This document shows, in pieces, positions 25,004-37,903 of a DNA stretch of 64,000 nucleotides. The DNA is from Fasciolopsis buskii. Lineage: Eukaryota > Platyhelminthes > Trematoda > Plagiorchiida > Fasciolidae. The translations under genes were made by a program, and so were the position numbers. Where the stretch lies: positions 90,264 through 154,263 of the forward strand of contig LUCM01008127.1 in the NCBI GenBank assembly GCA_008360955.1, read 5' to 3'. Each line of letters starts with the position of its first letter. The stretch's first letter is position 1. The notes below the pieces were generated by a model. That model worked only from the letters and a program-made list of their open reading frames with translations, was not told the origin of the DNA and did no database searches.

Positions 25004-28000
25004 TAATCCTATTTTTATTGTTCCTGTTCGTTAATCTGTGCTCCTCACTGATTTGGAATACTGCGGACGATATCGGTGCATAGAATCGTTAACTCGGATG
25101 TGCTTTACATCAAACGTATGCAGTGTTTTTTACGCATACTCAGCATTAAAATGATTAATTATTTTATTCTAAGTAGAAGTTACACCCATGGGTAGTATAG
25201 ATCACTGAGCTTCGTCCAGCCGATTTCAGAACACAAGTTCAATAGCGACCGTGTTCAAACCGTTCGCATGTGCACAATTGACTAAAATCGAAATTGATCC
25301 TCGCGGCCGGACGCAATCTGTGCTTGTTCGATTCGTAAAACAGGATGAACATTTGTCTTAAAACTCATTCTGCAAGGGTCGTCAACAGTCTATCATCTAG
25401 TGAGAGATCCTCAGCATACAGTTTTAGAAAGGTCTATTTTTTGGTTTAAAATGGATAGTGATCGTAAATTGCTGCCCGGGTCTCGCGAATTGGTGTGAAG
25501 CTCTCAAGTCGTGAGATTTGGATCTGCAACTGTGAACAGCAATGTGAAAAAACGGAATGCTGGAAACTTTGGTTTATTTTTGAATTTGTTCTGTCGGTAC
25601 TTTGTGCTGGGTAAGACATGAGATAGTTTCCAATGGAATTGGTTTTCGTTGAAATTTTCTTTGCTCATTAAGCAGGCCACGTGATCCGGTATCCAAACTG
25701 CTTTTAAATAAAAATTGCTAACAGCGTTCCCTAATCAATGAAATTACAAAGGAATGTCAAAGATATCGGGAAAAAACTTGAATAGAGAACGTCAGCTTTT
25801 ACCTTCGGATCCAATGAATCTACTTCGTATAGGAATCAAAAAAGATCATTACATGAAAGAAATTTCAAAAGACTCAAAATACCTTGTGCAACTAGTTAAC
25901 GGGATTTTACAAACAACATAATGGTCAAAGTCACTGGTACTAACTTAACTTTCATTGGTACATGGCTAACCGTGATACGTGAATAAAGCTGCATACTCCG
26001 GAGCGGATTTGGAGACAGGTCATTCCTAAGATCACAAACTTCGGTGTACACCATGAACACTGGGAGAAAGATAAAATTATAAGATTAAGTAGTTCCATTG
26101 TAAATCTATACTAGATTCGTTATTTGGTGCAAGCCTTTGCACGATCTACTCACGTGACACCCTGTCTTACATGCTGCTTCAGTGGGGTGTACAAAATAGT
26201 ACGACCAGGTTCTCACGAAAAGTCAAATGTAGATCATTGATAGCACAATCGAATTATTTAGATAAAATATTTACATTCCCAATTTAGAGAAAGAGCGCCT
26301 GCCAGCGACCGATGATCAGGTGACCTTCTGAACTACGGTCAGACTGGATGGTACTTGTCAATGCGCAAGAATTTAGCATATTGTTTTCTGTTGTCATCAC
26401 GATCCAAACCGTGGGACAAGTCTGTTACAGGACTAATGATTTCACGGGCCGGTTCTCACAATAACCTAGAAATTTTCTGTATCAACAATGTCCGTCTCGC
26501 TGATCCCGGATTCCGCTCATGCAGTGGTTGGTGCCATAGTGACGTTGATTAATACCTAAGTCTCCAATAATCTCACTTTTTATTTATGAGAAAAAGACAA
26601 CCTTTATCGAGTTATGAATGTAACACCATGACACAAGCATGGATCAATACATTTGTCATTGTCCTTGTAAATGGAAAAAGACTTTAAAGATGTTTCCTTC
26701 ATGGTTGATTCGAAAAAAATATTTTTTCAATAGAAGGGAACCTACTCAGGAGGTAGATTTTGCTTCCTGTCGCACGTAAGGCAATTGCTAAGACTTGGCA
26801 TTTTGGCTTTCGGGAACAGGCAATTGATGCAATGTCGCGATAGATTAAAGATTTAAAACTCTGGATTCATTCGTAAAGACTTTTATTCTTGTTTGCTAAT
26901 GTAAGGCACCAGATGTACTCCTTCCAGGTAGACATGATATTTCAACGATCACTTTTTTGCTGCAGGCGATTAGGGATCTTATCAGGCATTATGTGCGCTT
27001 TCACAATAAGTAACAAATTCAGGTGCGGATCCCTGAGTTACACAGTTCGTGTCTGACTGCACGACCTGTTTCATAGTGTTACCGTTTTATCCGTAAAAGG
27101 CCTGGGAATGGAATGTTGAAAAACAGTTGGTTTGCAAGGTAAGGTAATTTTAATTGGAACCAAATTCCAGTTCATCCGCACCCAACTTCTCGTTTTCGGA
27201 GATCCAAAAAATGTGCATTGTTTTCAGCTTCTGCAAACACAGATTTGGATTTTGACAGAGATTTTATGTAGAAAGCAAACTATCTCGCTGTCCAGAGAAC
27301 AGTAATATCATGTACAACAAAAATGTAGCAAGACCGCATTGCGAATCAGAGTAAGTTGATCAGTAGCTTAGCAGCGATCGGACACTCGGTCGAGGTGGGA
27401 CCCATGAGAATTTTTGTTGGGTTGGCTTCTTGACAGTATAATGCAAACTAATGATCTAGTTCAATGATCTGATACGCATTTGAAATGGTTAGCGTGTGGA
27501 GGGTGAGATAGATCTCCAAGGATCTCAAATGCAAATTTCATACCTGCACCTGTTTGTAAGTCGCGTAAGTCGTTCCGAGATAAGAAAAAGGCATTAAAGA
27601 GACATGAATAATCAGAAGAACAGACCAGAAGAACCATGGAGTCACAATGACAAGACGCAATGGGAAACAAAGGTAAAAAAACATTTGATATAATTAGGGA
27701 ACTGCCAGGGCTTTTACAATTGAAAAGATGGGCGCTATAGTTTGGACATACAGTCGACAATACGCTGAAACCAACAAAAATGAGAGGGACTGTACTATGG
27801 AAACAAAAAACATTACCAAAGTCACAAAGATAGTTAGGAAGACAGATCGAGATAAGCTGAAAATACATCCGGAACACTGGATGGATTAGGTTGAATACAG
27901 CGCATTTCTCAGTAGTTCATGATATCTTGAAAGATCAAAGATAAGTTGATTAAATGGTATTCATTTGATGTAGATCCGCTTGTGGCTAAGTCACCCGTTT

Positions 28001-30981
28001 GCTTGATCACAGAAGCAGATAAACCATTGGTGACATGGCACGCAAACACAATGAAGAGATAAAGCTGAAGAACAATAATTTGGGAAAATCCAGCGTTGTT
28101 TGTCAAAAATTAAGGTCTTTTTCTGTAACGCTTCTTTCTAGTTAAATTAGCACTGCTATTTAATTTCTAGTTCTTAATATCATAACACTAAATGTCGCAA
28201 CTCGTTGTACGGACTGACTGCAAAGCACCCAGAAACGTTTATTAGGCTAATACTTTTAGTTTATTTATTGAGATTTTACGCCAACGGATTTGCCTATAAA
28301 TCTAGTAAATTTTTCTATTTATTTCATTTTGAGCACTAAAATCCCGCCACAATTTGATTGATTCTCAAATTTGTTTGACTGTCTCCCAAGTTTTATTCTA
28401 TTGTTTCCGGATTCAAGGATCTAACATACAAAGATCAAACAGAAAGCAATAACAGAGTAAGTTGTATTGGCCCAGTGATGGCGAAGGCTCATTATCTTTC
28501 TCAAAAAGCCGTGCAAATTACACCGCATACGAATCTTTTCCAGCCCCATGTGAAACTTTCACAATGACACACGGGAATTTAGACAGTCCGCTGGTCCCGG
28601 AAGAAACATTTAATCCGAATGCCAAGCCTCGTTAAACTTGATATTTAATCACGAAAAAAAGGTGTTCGTTTGACACCGACGTTCAAGATGCTCATACAGT
28701 GAATTACACTGACGTACGAAATGTGATCAGAGTAGTTTTGCACGCGTTCAGCAGATTTCACATTGACAGCATTTCGAAATCCGGATAACGCAAAACGACG
28801 CCCAAAATCCGATCGGAATGAGTGAAAAAGAAAAATTTATGCACAACACGCGGTGCGACTCAAAGTTCGACAAATGAAGATAACAAGTCAAGAATTCTCT
28901 GGTAGTTCATTGTGATATCGTGTACATATAATAAAAAAACGATAACGTTTATTTCGGAAAATTGATTCTGAGCTTGTCTAAAATGACTGGTTTCATTCAA
29001 ATACCTTTTTGTGCATCACTCGAGAGCACGTATTCTTATAAATCAAAACAAGTCACGGATGAGTGTCTTAAACTTGAATCGTTTTCACATAGATTCTGAC
29101 TGGACTAATTTTACTATGTAACACGGAAGGTTGTATGGATTCTGCCTCCAGTGATTCGTGTATTAATAAACCGGTAACCTTACTGATTAGCAGTCCGCAA
29201 AGGAAAATAACTGAGCAGCAATTTTCTGACATAAGAGTGTGGAAGCGAAATGTCAAACGTTGCTCGTGAATGAAAAAGATTTTACCACTTTGTTTTGACA
29301 AATTTGTTTTCATTCACATATTTAGCCACTCATTGTTCGTCTTCTCCGGACGAAATGCTATTATCTTTAAGGAATTGCTACCTTTTCTAATTTTTTTAGT
29401 TCTAGACTGTTTGCTGCAATGAATTACCTAGTGTGATTTGACAGATAGATAACTCACCGCTTTCTGTCGACCAGCCGAGCGCCTCGAGTCGTAGAAAAAT
29501 AGTCTTAAACTGAAGAAGGCAGGAGATTGTCTGTTAAATCAACGCGACTTGGGCCATCTTGTCAGTCCGTAAATTAACCATTCCAATTGAAGTTAAATAA
29601 AATGGTGAACGAAATCAAAGATGCCTATCAAATAATCTTGACCAAAATATGGTTTTACTTGGTTTAGTTAAACTAAAATTACCGATCAAAGATAAGACTT
29701 AGCATGGACCAGTCATCGAATGAGATGCTCTTTATGTTATTCAGTAGACGGTGAAACATGACCCAAATTTTTCTCCTCGTGCAGTCATTTTCAGTTTGTG
29801 TTATAATATTTTAAGTAACTCACTGTCGGACAGTGACTTCACATTTGTTTTTTCATTCAATTGACTTTCACGAAACAACTGGGGATTCATCGGTTACAGC
29901 AGCGTTCTAATTGCCGGCAAATTTGTGCCCCACTGGTTTGCTGCAAATAAAATTACACAACATAACAAACATCGTGAAAAGTGGGCAAGGTACTAACCCG
30001 TTTGCTAAGGCATATAAGCTTTGAAATATTAAACTTTCGGTCGTCATACCTTACACAGTTTTTACCGGGCCTGTGTAAAGGTCAGCTAAACAAACCCGTG
30101 AATTTCGTTTATGTAATTTGCAAGTGATCTGAGTGAACAAATGTATAAATGCTTAGATTCGATTGAGTTTTATTTGCAATAACTATGCATCTTTTCAGAA
30201 CACCTAAGCTACTCAATAGCTAAGAAACTTTTCTGTTCATGTCACGAAGTTCAACCTAATTCTCCAAACGTTTTCATAATCATACTCGTTAGCATAATGC
30301 TTCCAAAATATTAAAATATGCTCTGCCGACGGCATACTATTAGGCAGGTTTTTCCTTTCTTACCTATTCAACTAGTGAGTAGCTATAAAATTTAATTAGT
30401 CCTACCAACTCTGAGCAGCCTACACAATTCAACTTCTAGTCTTCAATACCAGTCTACTACCGTGTGCTTCGCCAAGAATGGAAATTTTATTGGATTCATT
30501 CACAACCATTCATTATTGAGCGATTTTTTAATGCTAACTTAGGTGTTCATTTCAAGTGACGCTGTCATGTGAATGTTAGTTTGTAGTTTTATATCTCCAT
30601 CTTACGGAGTGAAGAGAATTACTTTGAAACGAAAAGGTACACGAAACTCCTTAGTCCGAATTAAACGGACGGATCTCGCAAAAAAGATAGCAATAATTGA
30701 CAAAAATTTGCTTTTCGAATGACTCTCTGGAAGTGGAAGAAAGTTATCTTCAGTTATATTTAAATTTTTTAAATTATTTTTTTTTAAACTTTGCAGACTT
30801 TCGGATCTGGGATTTATAAGATAACGCATGTGATGTTTCACTTTAGCAAGGATTACCAATTTCTCTCTGACAATAGATACCTAAAAGGTAGACTGCTTCA
30901 CGTTCTTTCTATAACCTACGGCTGTACAATACATTAGGGGAAGAAAAAAATCAATTTCATACTGACGCGAAACGTTGATGT

Positions 30982-31167
30982 ATGCTTCAAATACCTGGAT
31001 TAGTCAGCGACGACATACCAAAAAACTGTAAACCAATCAGATCCGATGACCTTGTCTATCCTGAAAGTCGGCCGAACGTTGATTCGTCGGTGGCTGTTCA
31101 AACGCAGCATCGCCCAATGGAAATTCCGATTCCTAGGACAGATGGTCCGATCAATCCGATTATTCAC
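30982..31167 (+). CDS. candidate alternative first exon (exon 1a) of the SLC16-like gene
   Basis: An ATG at 30982, preceded in frame by a TGA six bases upstream, opens 62 codons rich in Pro, Asp and Ser, ending in PRTDGPINPIIH. The reading stops exactly at CAC|GTGAGT, a strong donor. The exon ends in phase 0, which fits the acceptor of exon 2 at 37029. It does not fit exon 1b: joined there it meets a TAA after six codons. So it is either an alternative first coding exon or a 5' untranslated exon whose open frame is accidental. Local base composition is more G+C-rich than its flanks, which favours an exon. There is no homology evidence, because N-terminal tails of this family are not conserved. 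Confidence 0.4.
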
Positions 31168-31234
31168 GTGAGTTTTTTTCAGGTCTCTGATGTATAAGTC
31201 TTATAAAAGCCTTGTTTTTTTGCTCTTCCTATAG

Positions 31235-31311
31235 GAATGGCCTCAGACAAGATAAGTAATTCGCACGGTGGATTTTTACAACTACCAGACCCCTACACTT
31301 GTTCAGATGGG
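31235..31311 (+). CDS. SLC16-like gene, probable first coding exon (exon 1b), N-terminal tail
   Basis: A long pyrimidine tract ending TTCCTATAG precedes GAATGGCC, giving a start codon at 31237 two bases into the exon. It encodes 25 residues (MASDKISNSHGG, then FLQLPDPYTCSDG) and ends at GGG|GTAAGT in phase 0. Exon 2 at 37029 begins in the same phase, so the two join into one frame running to the transmembrane core. The other two frames of this exon are closed by stops. The acceptor directly before the start codon means that a further upstream exon or a trans-spliced leader supplies the 5' end of the mRNA. The role is a cytosolic N-terminal tail. The splice logic is good, but no conserved residues confirm it. 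Confidence 0.62.
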
Positions 31312-31884
31312 GTAAGTTATTAAATGCTGATTGAATGATTCTCAAGATTGCTTTCCGTTTAAATATCTGCGTCCAGCTAAATCCTGAATGGATGTTTTAA
31401 GGACAAAATCAATTATTTCAGTTAACGTATTTTATAGTCACGTATATAAAAATTAGTTCGGGGTACCGCCCCACCAAACGTGCAGTCCGATTATTTTTTT
31501 CCAAAAAGTTCAGGGGAAGCTATGAAGATTTTCAATAGGTACGTAGGTTGAAGCTTATCAGTTTCTCCAGTTGCAAGTAAGTTAATGAAAAAAGAAGAAA
31601 CATCAGGATTACTTGAAGACTTCATGAAGTACGGTCTATCAGAAACGTTTGCCAAATGAACGAGTCATAAAGCGTTTACACAGTAACTTAAATTGCCTTA
31701 TTATTAGTGTCCGATTTGCACTGCACTGTTCAACTTACGTCTGGTTTCCCGGTCACTTGATCGATTCTGGCTATTATCCGGTAGATGATTGCCATCTTTT
31801 GGAGACCTCGAGCATTTTTAGCAACTTTGGCTTGGGTTGAAATATGCATGTATTCCTTGGCTGAAGTTGCTCTATCAAGTCACT

Positions 31885-32135
31885 TTTTCTGTTACATGCT
31901 TGAAGCGTGAGTGTATTTCAGACGGCATGCACGAAAGCAACCTAGTAGCTAGATACGCAGAGGGGGGCGGATCCGGCAAAATTGGAGCGTCATGGAATGA
32001 CACAAGGTCCAGATAGGTCAGATCTGGTAACGAGCTGGGCGACGGCTGTTTGATGTTCCCCACCAAAGTGATGGACCAATCAGGGATTCAAACCTCCAAA
32101 GTCTTAGTGACCGATGCTTATTCGATTTAATCACC
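31885..32135 (-). repeat. tRNA-derived repeat of a different family, inside intron 1
   Basis: On the minus strand an A-box-like TAAGCATCGGTCACTAAG (about 32103-32120) is followed by a B-box-like GGAGGTTTGAATCCC (32083-32097), then by a ~170 bp G+C-richer body. The head plus unrelated body is the usual SINE layout. Only one copy is in the window, so the ends are approximate. Confidence 0.45.
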
Positions 32136-33291
32136 GTTGGTCGAATACGAGTCACTTATTTTTTATTGAGCGTGCTCATTTGGAGCATACGTATTCCAGG
32201 TCATAGTGGTTTAAAACAATCATAGTGTACTAGAAGATAATCAGAGGCTGTTAACTGATAGGAAAAGGTTTCACAATCCTAATATATGGAGAATAATAAT
32301 ACGATGTTGCATGAACGAATTTATGCTTTCGATATCCTATTTTTATAAAATGATCGCTTGTCTAACGATAAAATAGTTAAAGTAAAACCTCGCTATTTTA
32401 GGGTGAAAGTCTCTAAAATACAGTCATGAGGGTATTACGAGGAGCTAGTCATCGAATCCAGAGCATAGGTATATATGGCTGGTGATTTTAGACAATGAGC
32501 TAACCAACCAGAATTGTTTTATTGAGACACGCTGATAGATGAATGAGCCTATCTTCCTTGAGCAACCCCGAGTGACTAATATGAATACCCGCTGATAACT
32601 GCATCATTCATCTAAACGAGGTATTTCAACAAAAGCAAATTCATTCCATATGTGGCGAACTTCAAATCGAATCTAGTTAGATTACTGATAACTATCTAAG
32701 AAAGTGTTCTCTTCTTGAACTACTCAATGGTTTTGAAAAGAATCTCGCAGTTCCGCTTATCATATTATGGATTTACGAACAGGAAGGACGTAAACCACAT
32801 TGCCTTTTCTTTACTTTTGCTAAAATTTGCTGGGTTCTGAATTTTGTGCCATTAAATTGATTCCCATACCAAAATGTATTTGGGACTACCTGACTCGCCT
32901 TTCAACTGCTCTCTGAGAGCTGCACCTGGTCAGTTAGTTAAAAAATTTAAATTTGTCTGTTTACTTGCTTTATCTTGGTGAAACATTTGGAAGATAGATG
33001 AACTCAAAGCAGAACACCACTTCACAGCTGATTTGATTCAGCAGAAGCAGCTTGTTCGATGCACTATTCAAACTTGAGTAATAAATGGAATACTGCTCTC
33101 CAAGTTGATATTCTCGTGTACCGACTTATCCGATGTCAAGAACTAACTGTCTGGCTAGTATTAGCATAGCTGCTTCGATGGATTCAATTATTCTCGATTC
33201 GACTGGCTGCACTGTTGCTGATCAACATAAAATATTACCATCAGTATACTGATCGTCTTACATTATCGGCATTCATTGGCAATGACTAAGG

Positions 33292-33321
33292 TGATGATGA
33301 TGATGATGATGATGATGATGA
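33292..33321 (+). repeat. (GAT)n microsatellite in intron 1
   Basis: About ten uninterrupted TGA/GAT units. Confidence 0.95.
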
Positions 33322-34090
33322 CAATGATAAGGGACAGTGGAGTAACTGTGATGGTTTCAAGGGAATGAATATTGTTCAAAACATAATCCGACTGAACTTA
33401 GGAGTATTAAACATCTTGTTAATGTCTTGTCTCTAGGGTGGCAAAAAATACGCTTTCAGTTAGACAGAAATACTTAGCAAATTAACCTCATCTTGTACAT
33501 TATCTCACAAAATTATACCACAAGGAAATTGTTTATTCTGGGCGAACTTGATGACAGAATCACCCAACAGAACATTTGCTCATACAATCAAATGAATACT
33601 TTTCCCCTACTTATTTGATTTTAATCCGCAGACTCAAAATGGCCTAAAATCACTTACTTTTATCTCGGTGAAGTCTAATAATATTGCAACATAAAAATCA
33701 GACTAATGTAGTTATTTTAGGTGAAGGGTTTTGCGCTAGCGCTTCACGTCAGGTGGAAATTTCTGAATCGTGCCCTTTAGTATAATGTACGTCTTTCGAC
33801 GGCTAGGTCCTACGCTTACGGCTGGGCCGAAATAGCCTGTTTAGCTCAACCATAGGGTTGAAGACGGACAACCGTCCGATCCATTTAGGTCACGATGAGA
33901 ATAGGGAAACAGAAAAATCTTATCAATTGAGAAAGCTGGTCCAAACAACGATAATGCAACTGCAACCTAAATTTTCGCTTACTCCGTACGCTAGTAAGAT
34001 CTGGCATGCAAATTTCACGTGGTTCTTTTTTTCACCGGTTATTTTTTCCTGATTTGAGCCACTGGTAAAACCGTGAAGTACCGGCATTAT

Positions 34091-34130
34091 GTAGATATAT
34101 ATATTCATATATATGCATGTATATATACTT
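34091..34130 (+). repeat. TA-rich microsatellite with TGCATG interruption (intron 1)
   Basis: ATATATATAT blocks separated by TCATATATATGCATG. Similar TA tracts with GCAT occur at 38306-38324, 39589-39607 and 40631-40653. Confidence 0.85.
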
Positions 34131-37028
34131 ATGCGGACACTTGTAAAACTGTTTCGCTTTTTATAGTCGGCAGTAATTTCTGTATGGTGGTCGGAAATAA
34201 TAATTGTGCTTTCGGTTCATGGGTTTATCCTACAGGCCTGGCAATCAGATCTATACAACTGATAAAAATTGGTTTGCAACGTATAGTTAACTTTGCGAAC
34301 CATGCTGGATCTGACCAAACATTTCCAACTGTTTCATCACTAGCTGACAGAATTATGAATGGTGAGAGTTAAAGAACTATCCCACTCTTACCTAACGGTG
34401 GTCGCTGATATTACACCAAACCGCGTTAGACACCGTTAACAACACGAGAATTACTTAATCTAGATAAATATAATGTTGAAAGCTTTGACTTTTCCAGCTA
34501 TTCTATTGCGGTGGAAACTTCCCAGAGAATTGAAATAATGAAATTGAAGAATATCGCCGGTATTCGACAAAGTCATACCCTTGTAACAAACAACGATAAT
34601 TTTTTATATCACAACTATTGGGAACCCAGGCTTAGTGTTACCAGATCAGTTTCTTGTTCGCATAAAAGTTGTATGCCTGTTGCTAATGTACCGTTTTCAT
34701 GTCTAGTGTTGTGACATGTTTATCTTAAAGGCTGTTGATGCTCCTAAGTGGTCTTGATGATGGAGCCATAATTGTTATTCATATTTTTTAAATGAAAATG
34801 AACCTCAGGACCACAAATATCGCGCATATCGTTCAAAAACACTCTGGGTTGTTGATCGTATCAGCTGCTTTCAACTGTAGATTTTTGGTTAGTGTCTGAC
34901 GAGCCGCCAAAAATGGAGTTTCCAAAAGCCAGCAAGCAGTATCAAAGAAAGAAATCGGAGGTATATTCCTTTTATTTCTGCTATACAAAAAATTTCTCAT
35001 TTTTCTTGCTTCACGGTGAAGGTGTTCTAAATTAAGGCCTATTGACACTGACTATGCCATCGACTTTGACTTAGCGAATTTATGCCTGCATGTGTTTGGG
35101 CGTTTTTATTTGTTTTGTCACCCACATCGTAATCTGCACTAGCTTTGGGCTATACAGAATCCTCCACAAAGATGACTGGATTAGCTTCGTCCGAAAAGGT
35201 CTAATTCTACTATCTACACTGCTTTCGAAATTGAAGCCATCTTCTGATACCTGATAGTCTAACATCCAACTTCCCGTTTGTGCACCTGCTATTCTTTTGT
35301 CAATCACACTTGCGACTCGACGATGTTCCAGTGCACCGATAGGATCCATTGAATGTCAGAGCTGAATTTGCTACGGAAATCAATGGAGCAAAGTAAATAG
35401 GCAATAGTCTCTTTCCTAGTATCCGACTGACATTTGACTGGAGAGCGAATTTCACAAAACCGTGGTAATTTGAATCTTTTCAGAATGAAAACATTTTTAA
35501 TCGGCCGGCAGTAGGTTCAAACGATTTAATTTGGTTTCATGGTCAGGGGAAAAATCAACTTTTTATTAGTTTTTTGCACTCCGACGACCTCGAGTTTACG
35601 TTAGATCACGTCGCGTTAGGTATCATTATCCAAAACATTACTGAATCCGACTTAGAACACCCCAATCACAGCAGTATTCTTTGCCAAACACACTCCTCGA
35701 ACCCCTTGCCACAAAAAAGCATGAAAGCGAATATCGGGTCTGACCGATTTCGTGCCGGGAGCTGCGACTGAAATTCTTTTCAGTCAAAGTTGATTAGGTT
35801 CTACGTATGCAACAGCTCAAATGTTAGTAACAGTGTTGTCGGTAGAATGTGTAATTGGCCGACTTTTTGGTTACTTTGGGTAGCTTTTCTCAAGACCAAT
35901 TAGGTATTTTATCGACAATGCTTTGCTATTGACTTTTGACCAAATTGCATACATAAATTCATCGCATGGTGCATCGAACTTTCGATACACTTTGAACTTC
36001 GTTAGGTCCAGATTTGTTGATCAAGTTCTGACCGAACCCGAGCAATTGCCTGAAAGTGAGACATACTTGGGAGATAAAATCCGAACCAATAACTACTTGG
36101 TTGGAGTAAAGTGCAATTTAGGGAACGATTTTAATTTGTTAATTTTATCGGTGGGGCAATGTATATAAACCATTACCCCATGATTTCACTTCCCAATCGG
36201 CCTCACTGTGCGAATTATTGAAAGTTCTGTGCTTTAAGCTTGTTACACAACAACATCAGGGCTTATCCATGAAGCTCCGTGTCGATTGATGACCTGCAGT
36301 GAATGAAAATGAGCTAAATATCCCAGTTACTAGCTCATTTGCGCTGACCGTTAGATATTACGCACCTCTTACAAGAGGCATACGCACGGACTGTTTCTCT
36401 TCATTTGTTGAACGGCTTCTCTGAAGGTCTGCTGAAATACTTAAAAAGCAGATTAAATTTCTCATTGTTAAAAAATTCGCATTTCATTAAGAGGTAAGTT
36501 ATCAGATTTTATGGTAAATTATTTATCGTGTGGTATAGCCACTCGGATCATCATTAAAGAATTATAAGTCTGGTGTCTGCCTTATTAGGAATCAGTGCCT
36601 TTCCTCCGCTTGCGAACAATCTTTTTAGTCATAACTTTTTTATCACTTTATCTCCCACTGTCAACAATGATCACGTGGGTAAAGTTTGCGATTTATTTCC
36701 AAAACCCTCTTCTTAATGAGTCTATCCTCAGAAATTTCACCGGTTGGTGACAGTCAATAGCTGTACGCCTGCATTTTGTGTCAGTGCAACTCAGTATGAT
36801 GAAATCCGTAAAAGGGTTGGGAGCCTAGGCGACACTTTATTGCCTAGGAAATCGACTAAAAATCGTTGGATGTGCATGGCTGACGATTCCGAGAATGCTA
36901 ATGCAGCCGCACAGTGAATCTGTGGATTTTTACAGCTAAAGGGATGACAGATAATAGCAACATTTTCTTCGGTTTATGAATGAGATTTCAACTGACCTGT
37001 TACAGGCTTTTTCCGCTGTTTTTTGTAG

Positions 37029-37374
37029 TCTCATCTCAAGTTACAGTCGGATGTTTCGTCCGAATTCAGGAAACGTCCGTCTGAAACGGGGTTGTGGAAC
37101 TCTAGCCCGTACATGTATAACGAGGAAACAGGCATGAGTGAGACATACGGCACAACACTGGAAATAAACCTGGAGCAACTTGAACCGCCAACGCCGCCGG
37201 ATGGAGGTTACGGATGGCTCATTGTGCTTGGAAGTTTCATATGCATGGTTTTGGTGGATGGGGTCTGCTTCTCGTACGGGATTTTCCTCAGTGAATTGGA
37301 GGCAACTTTCGGAGCGACCAAAATGCAAATGACTCTGGCAGGTTCATTACTTACTGGCTGCTATTTCATGGTTG
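37029..37374 (+). CDS. SLC16-like gene exon 2: N-terminal tail, DGGYGW signature, helix 1 and start of helix 2
   Basis: A pyrimidine-rich tract ending TTTTTTGTAG sets the exon start at 37029. An in-frame TAG lies just before it, inside the acceptor, so coding must enter by splicing or start inside at ATG 37113 or 37134. The exon encodes about 81 residues of acidic, polar tail ending EPPTPP, then DGGYGW, helix 1 (LIVLGSFICMVLVDGV), the loop, and helix 2 up to CYFMV. It ends G|GTGAGT in phase 1, splitting a Gly codon. DGGYGW is the diagnostic motif of SLC16. The MCT1-type helix 1 lysine has no clear counterpart in the segment FSYGIFLSE. Confidence 0.95.
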
Positions 37375-37759
37375 GTGAGTTTGCGTTTATTTTTTCTCCG
37401 TCTTAAACAAGGCAAAACGTTTTGCAATGAACTCGAGATTTTGCAACTTGAAGTTCGCATTCAAAGACTAACCGAGCCGTAGGCTAAACAATATTCAAAA
37501 ATTCATTGGTCATCACCGTTTCTTTCATAATTTTCCTACCTTCCTCTGCTGAAATTGTAGTCAACATAAAAATCAAACAAATCATGAAAGCTTTCAAAAT
37601 ATATTTCACCACAAAAGTGAAATAAAGATCACTGTATACCATTACTACGTGCTACATGGCAATCGCTTCTAAGAATATCACGTAATAAGCACAAATTCTC
37701 GAAGTCCGTCCCATTTTCATTTATATTTAGACTTCAATTTCGCGCCATATCTATTTTAG
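37375..37759 (+). other. intron 2 (385 bp)
   Basis: GTGAGT to TATTTTAG; nothing inside. Confidence 0.9.
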
Positions 37760-37903
37760 GTCCAGTCGTTAGTGGCCTGATGAATCGATTTGGAGCTAGG
37801 AAATTGGTTTTCATTGGAACTCTACTATCATCCGCATCGATCTTTGTCAGCTCATTTGCGCGAGATGTGAACATGTTCATTGTTGTGTTCGGAGTGATCG
37901 GTG
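37760..37903 (+). CDS. SLC16-like gene exon 3: loop 2-3 and helices 3-4
   Basis: The acceptor CTATTTTAG and donor G|GTAAGT bracket 144 bases that start and end in phase 1. The exon finishes helix 2 (GPVVSGLM), then carries NRFGARK, the loop 2-3 motif common to major facilitators, helix 3 (LVFIGTLLSSASIFVSS) and the start of helix 4 (MFIVVFGVIG). The spliced Gly codons on both sides restore an unbroken frame with exons 2 and 4. Confidence 0.94.

Larger units (their letters stand above)
22811..30981. other. upstream flank of the transporter gene, nothing recognised
   Basis: Contains the ATACA tract at 24.98 kb and a pyrimidine-rich minus-strand stretch at 27.46-28.1 kb where two frames are nearly open. 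I cannot identify a promoter: in an A+T-rich animal genome, TATA-like words carry no weight without a mapped transcript start. Confidence 0.45.
31312..37028 (+). other. intron 1 (5.7 kb)
   Basis: From GTAAGT at 31312 to TTTTTTGTAG at 37028. It holds a minus-strand tRNA-like repeat at 31.9-32.1 kb, a GAT tract and a TA tract. The open stretches at 35080-35349 (-) and 35923-36168 (+) have no supported function. Confidence 0.65.

Noticed and set aside
27461..28106. Minus-strand open frames that read like hydrophobic or secreted proteins, with acceptor-like TTTTCAG sites
   Set aside because: The strand is T-rich, which alone yields Phe/Leu/Val-rich frames. Two overlapping frames are nearly open, and the possible splice sites do not join in a consistent phase.
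37092..37112. TTG at 37092 as the start of exon 2 coding
   Set aside because: Animal genes rarely start at TTG, and the frame is open back to a good acceptor at 37029 that exon 1b joins in phase.
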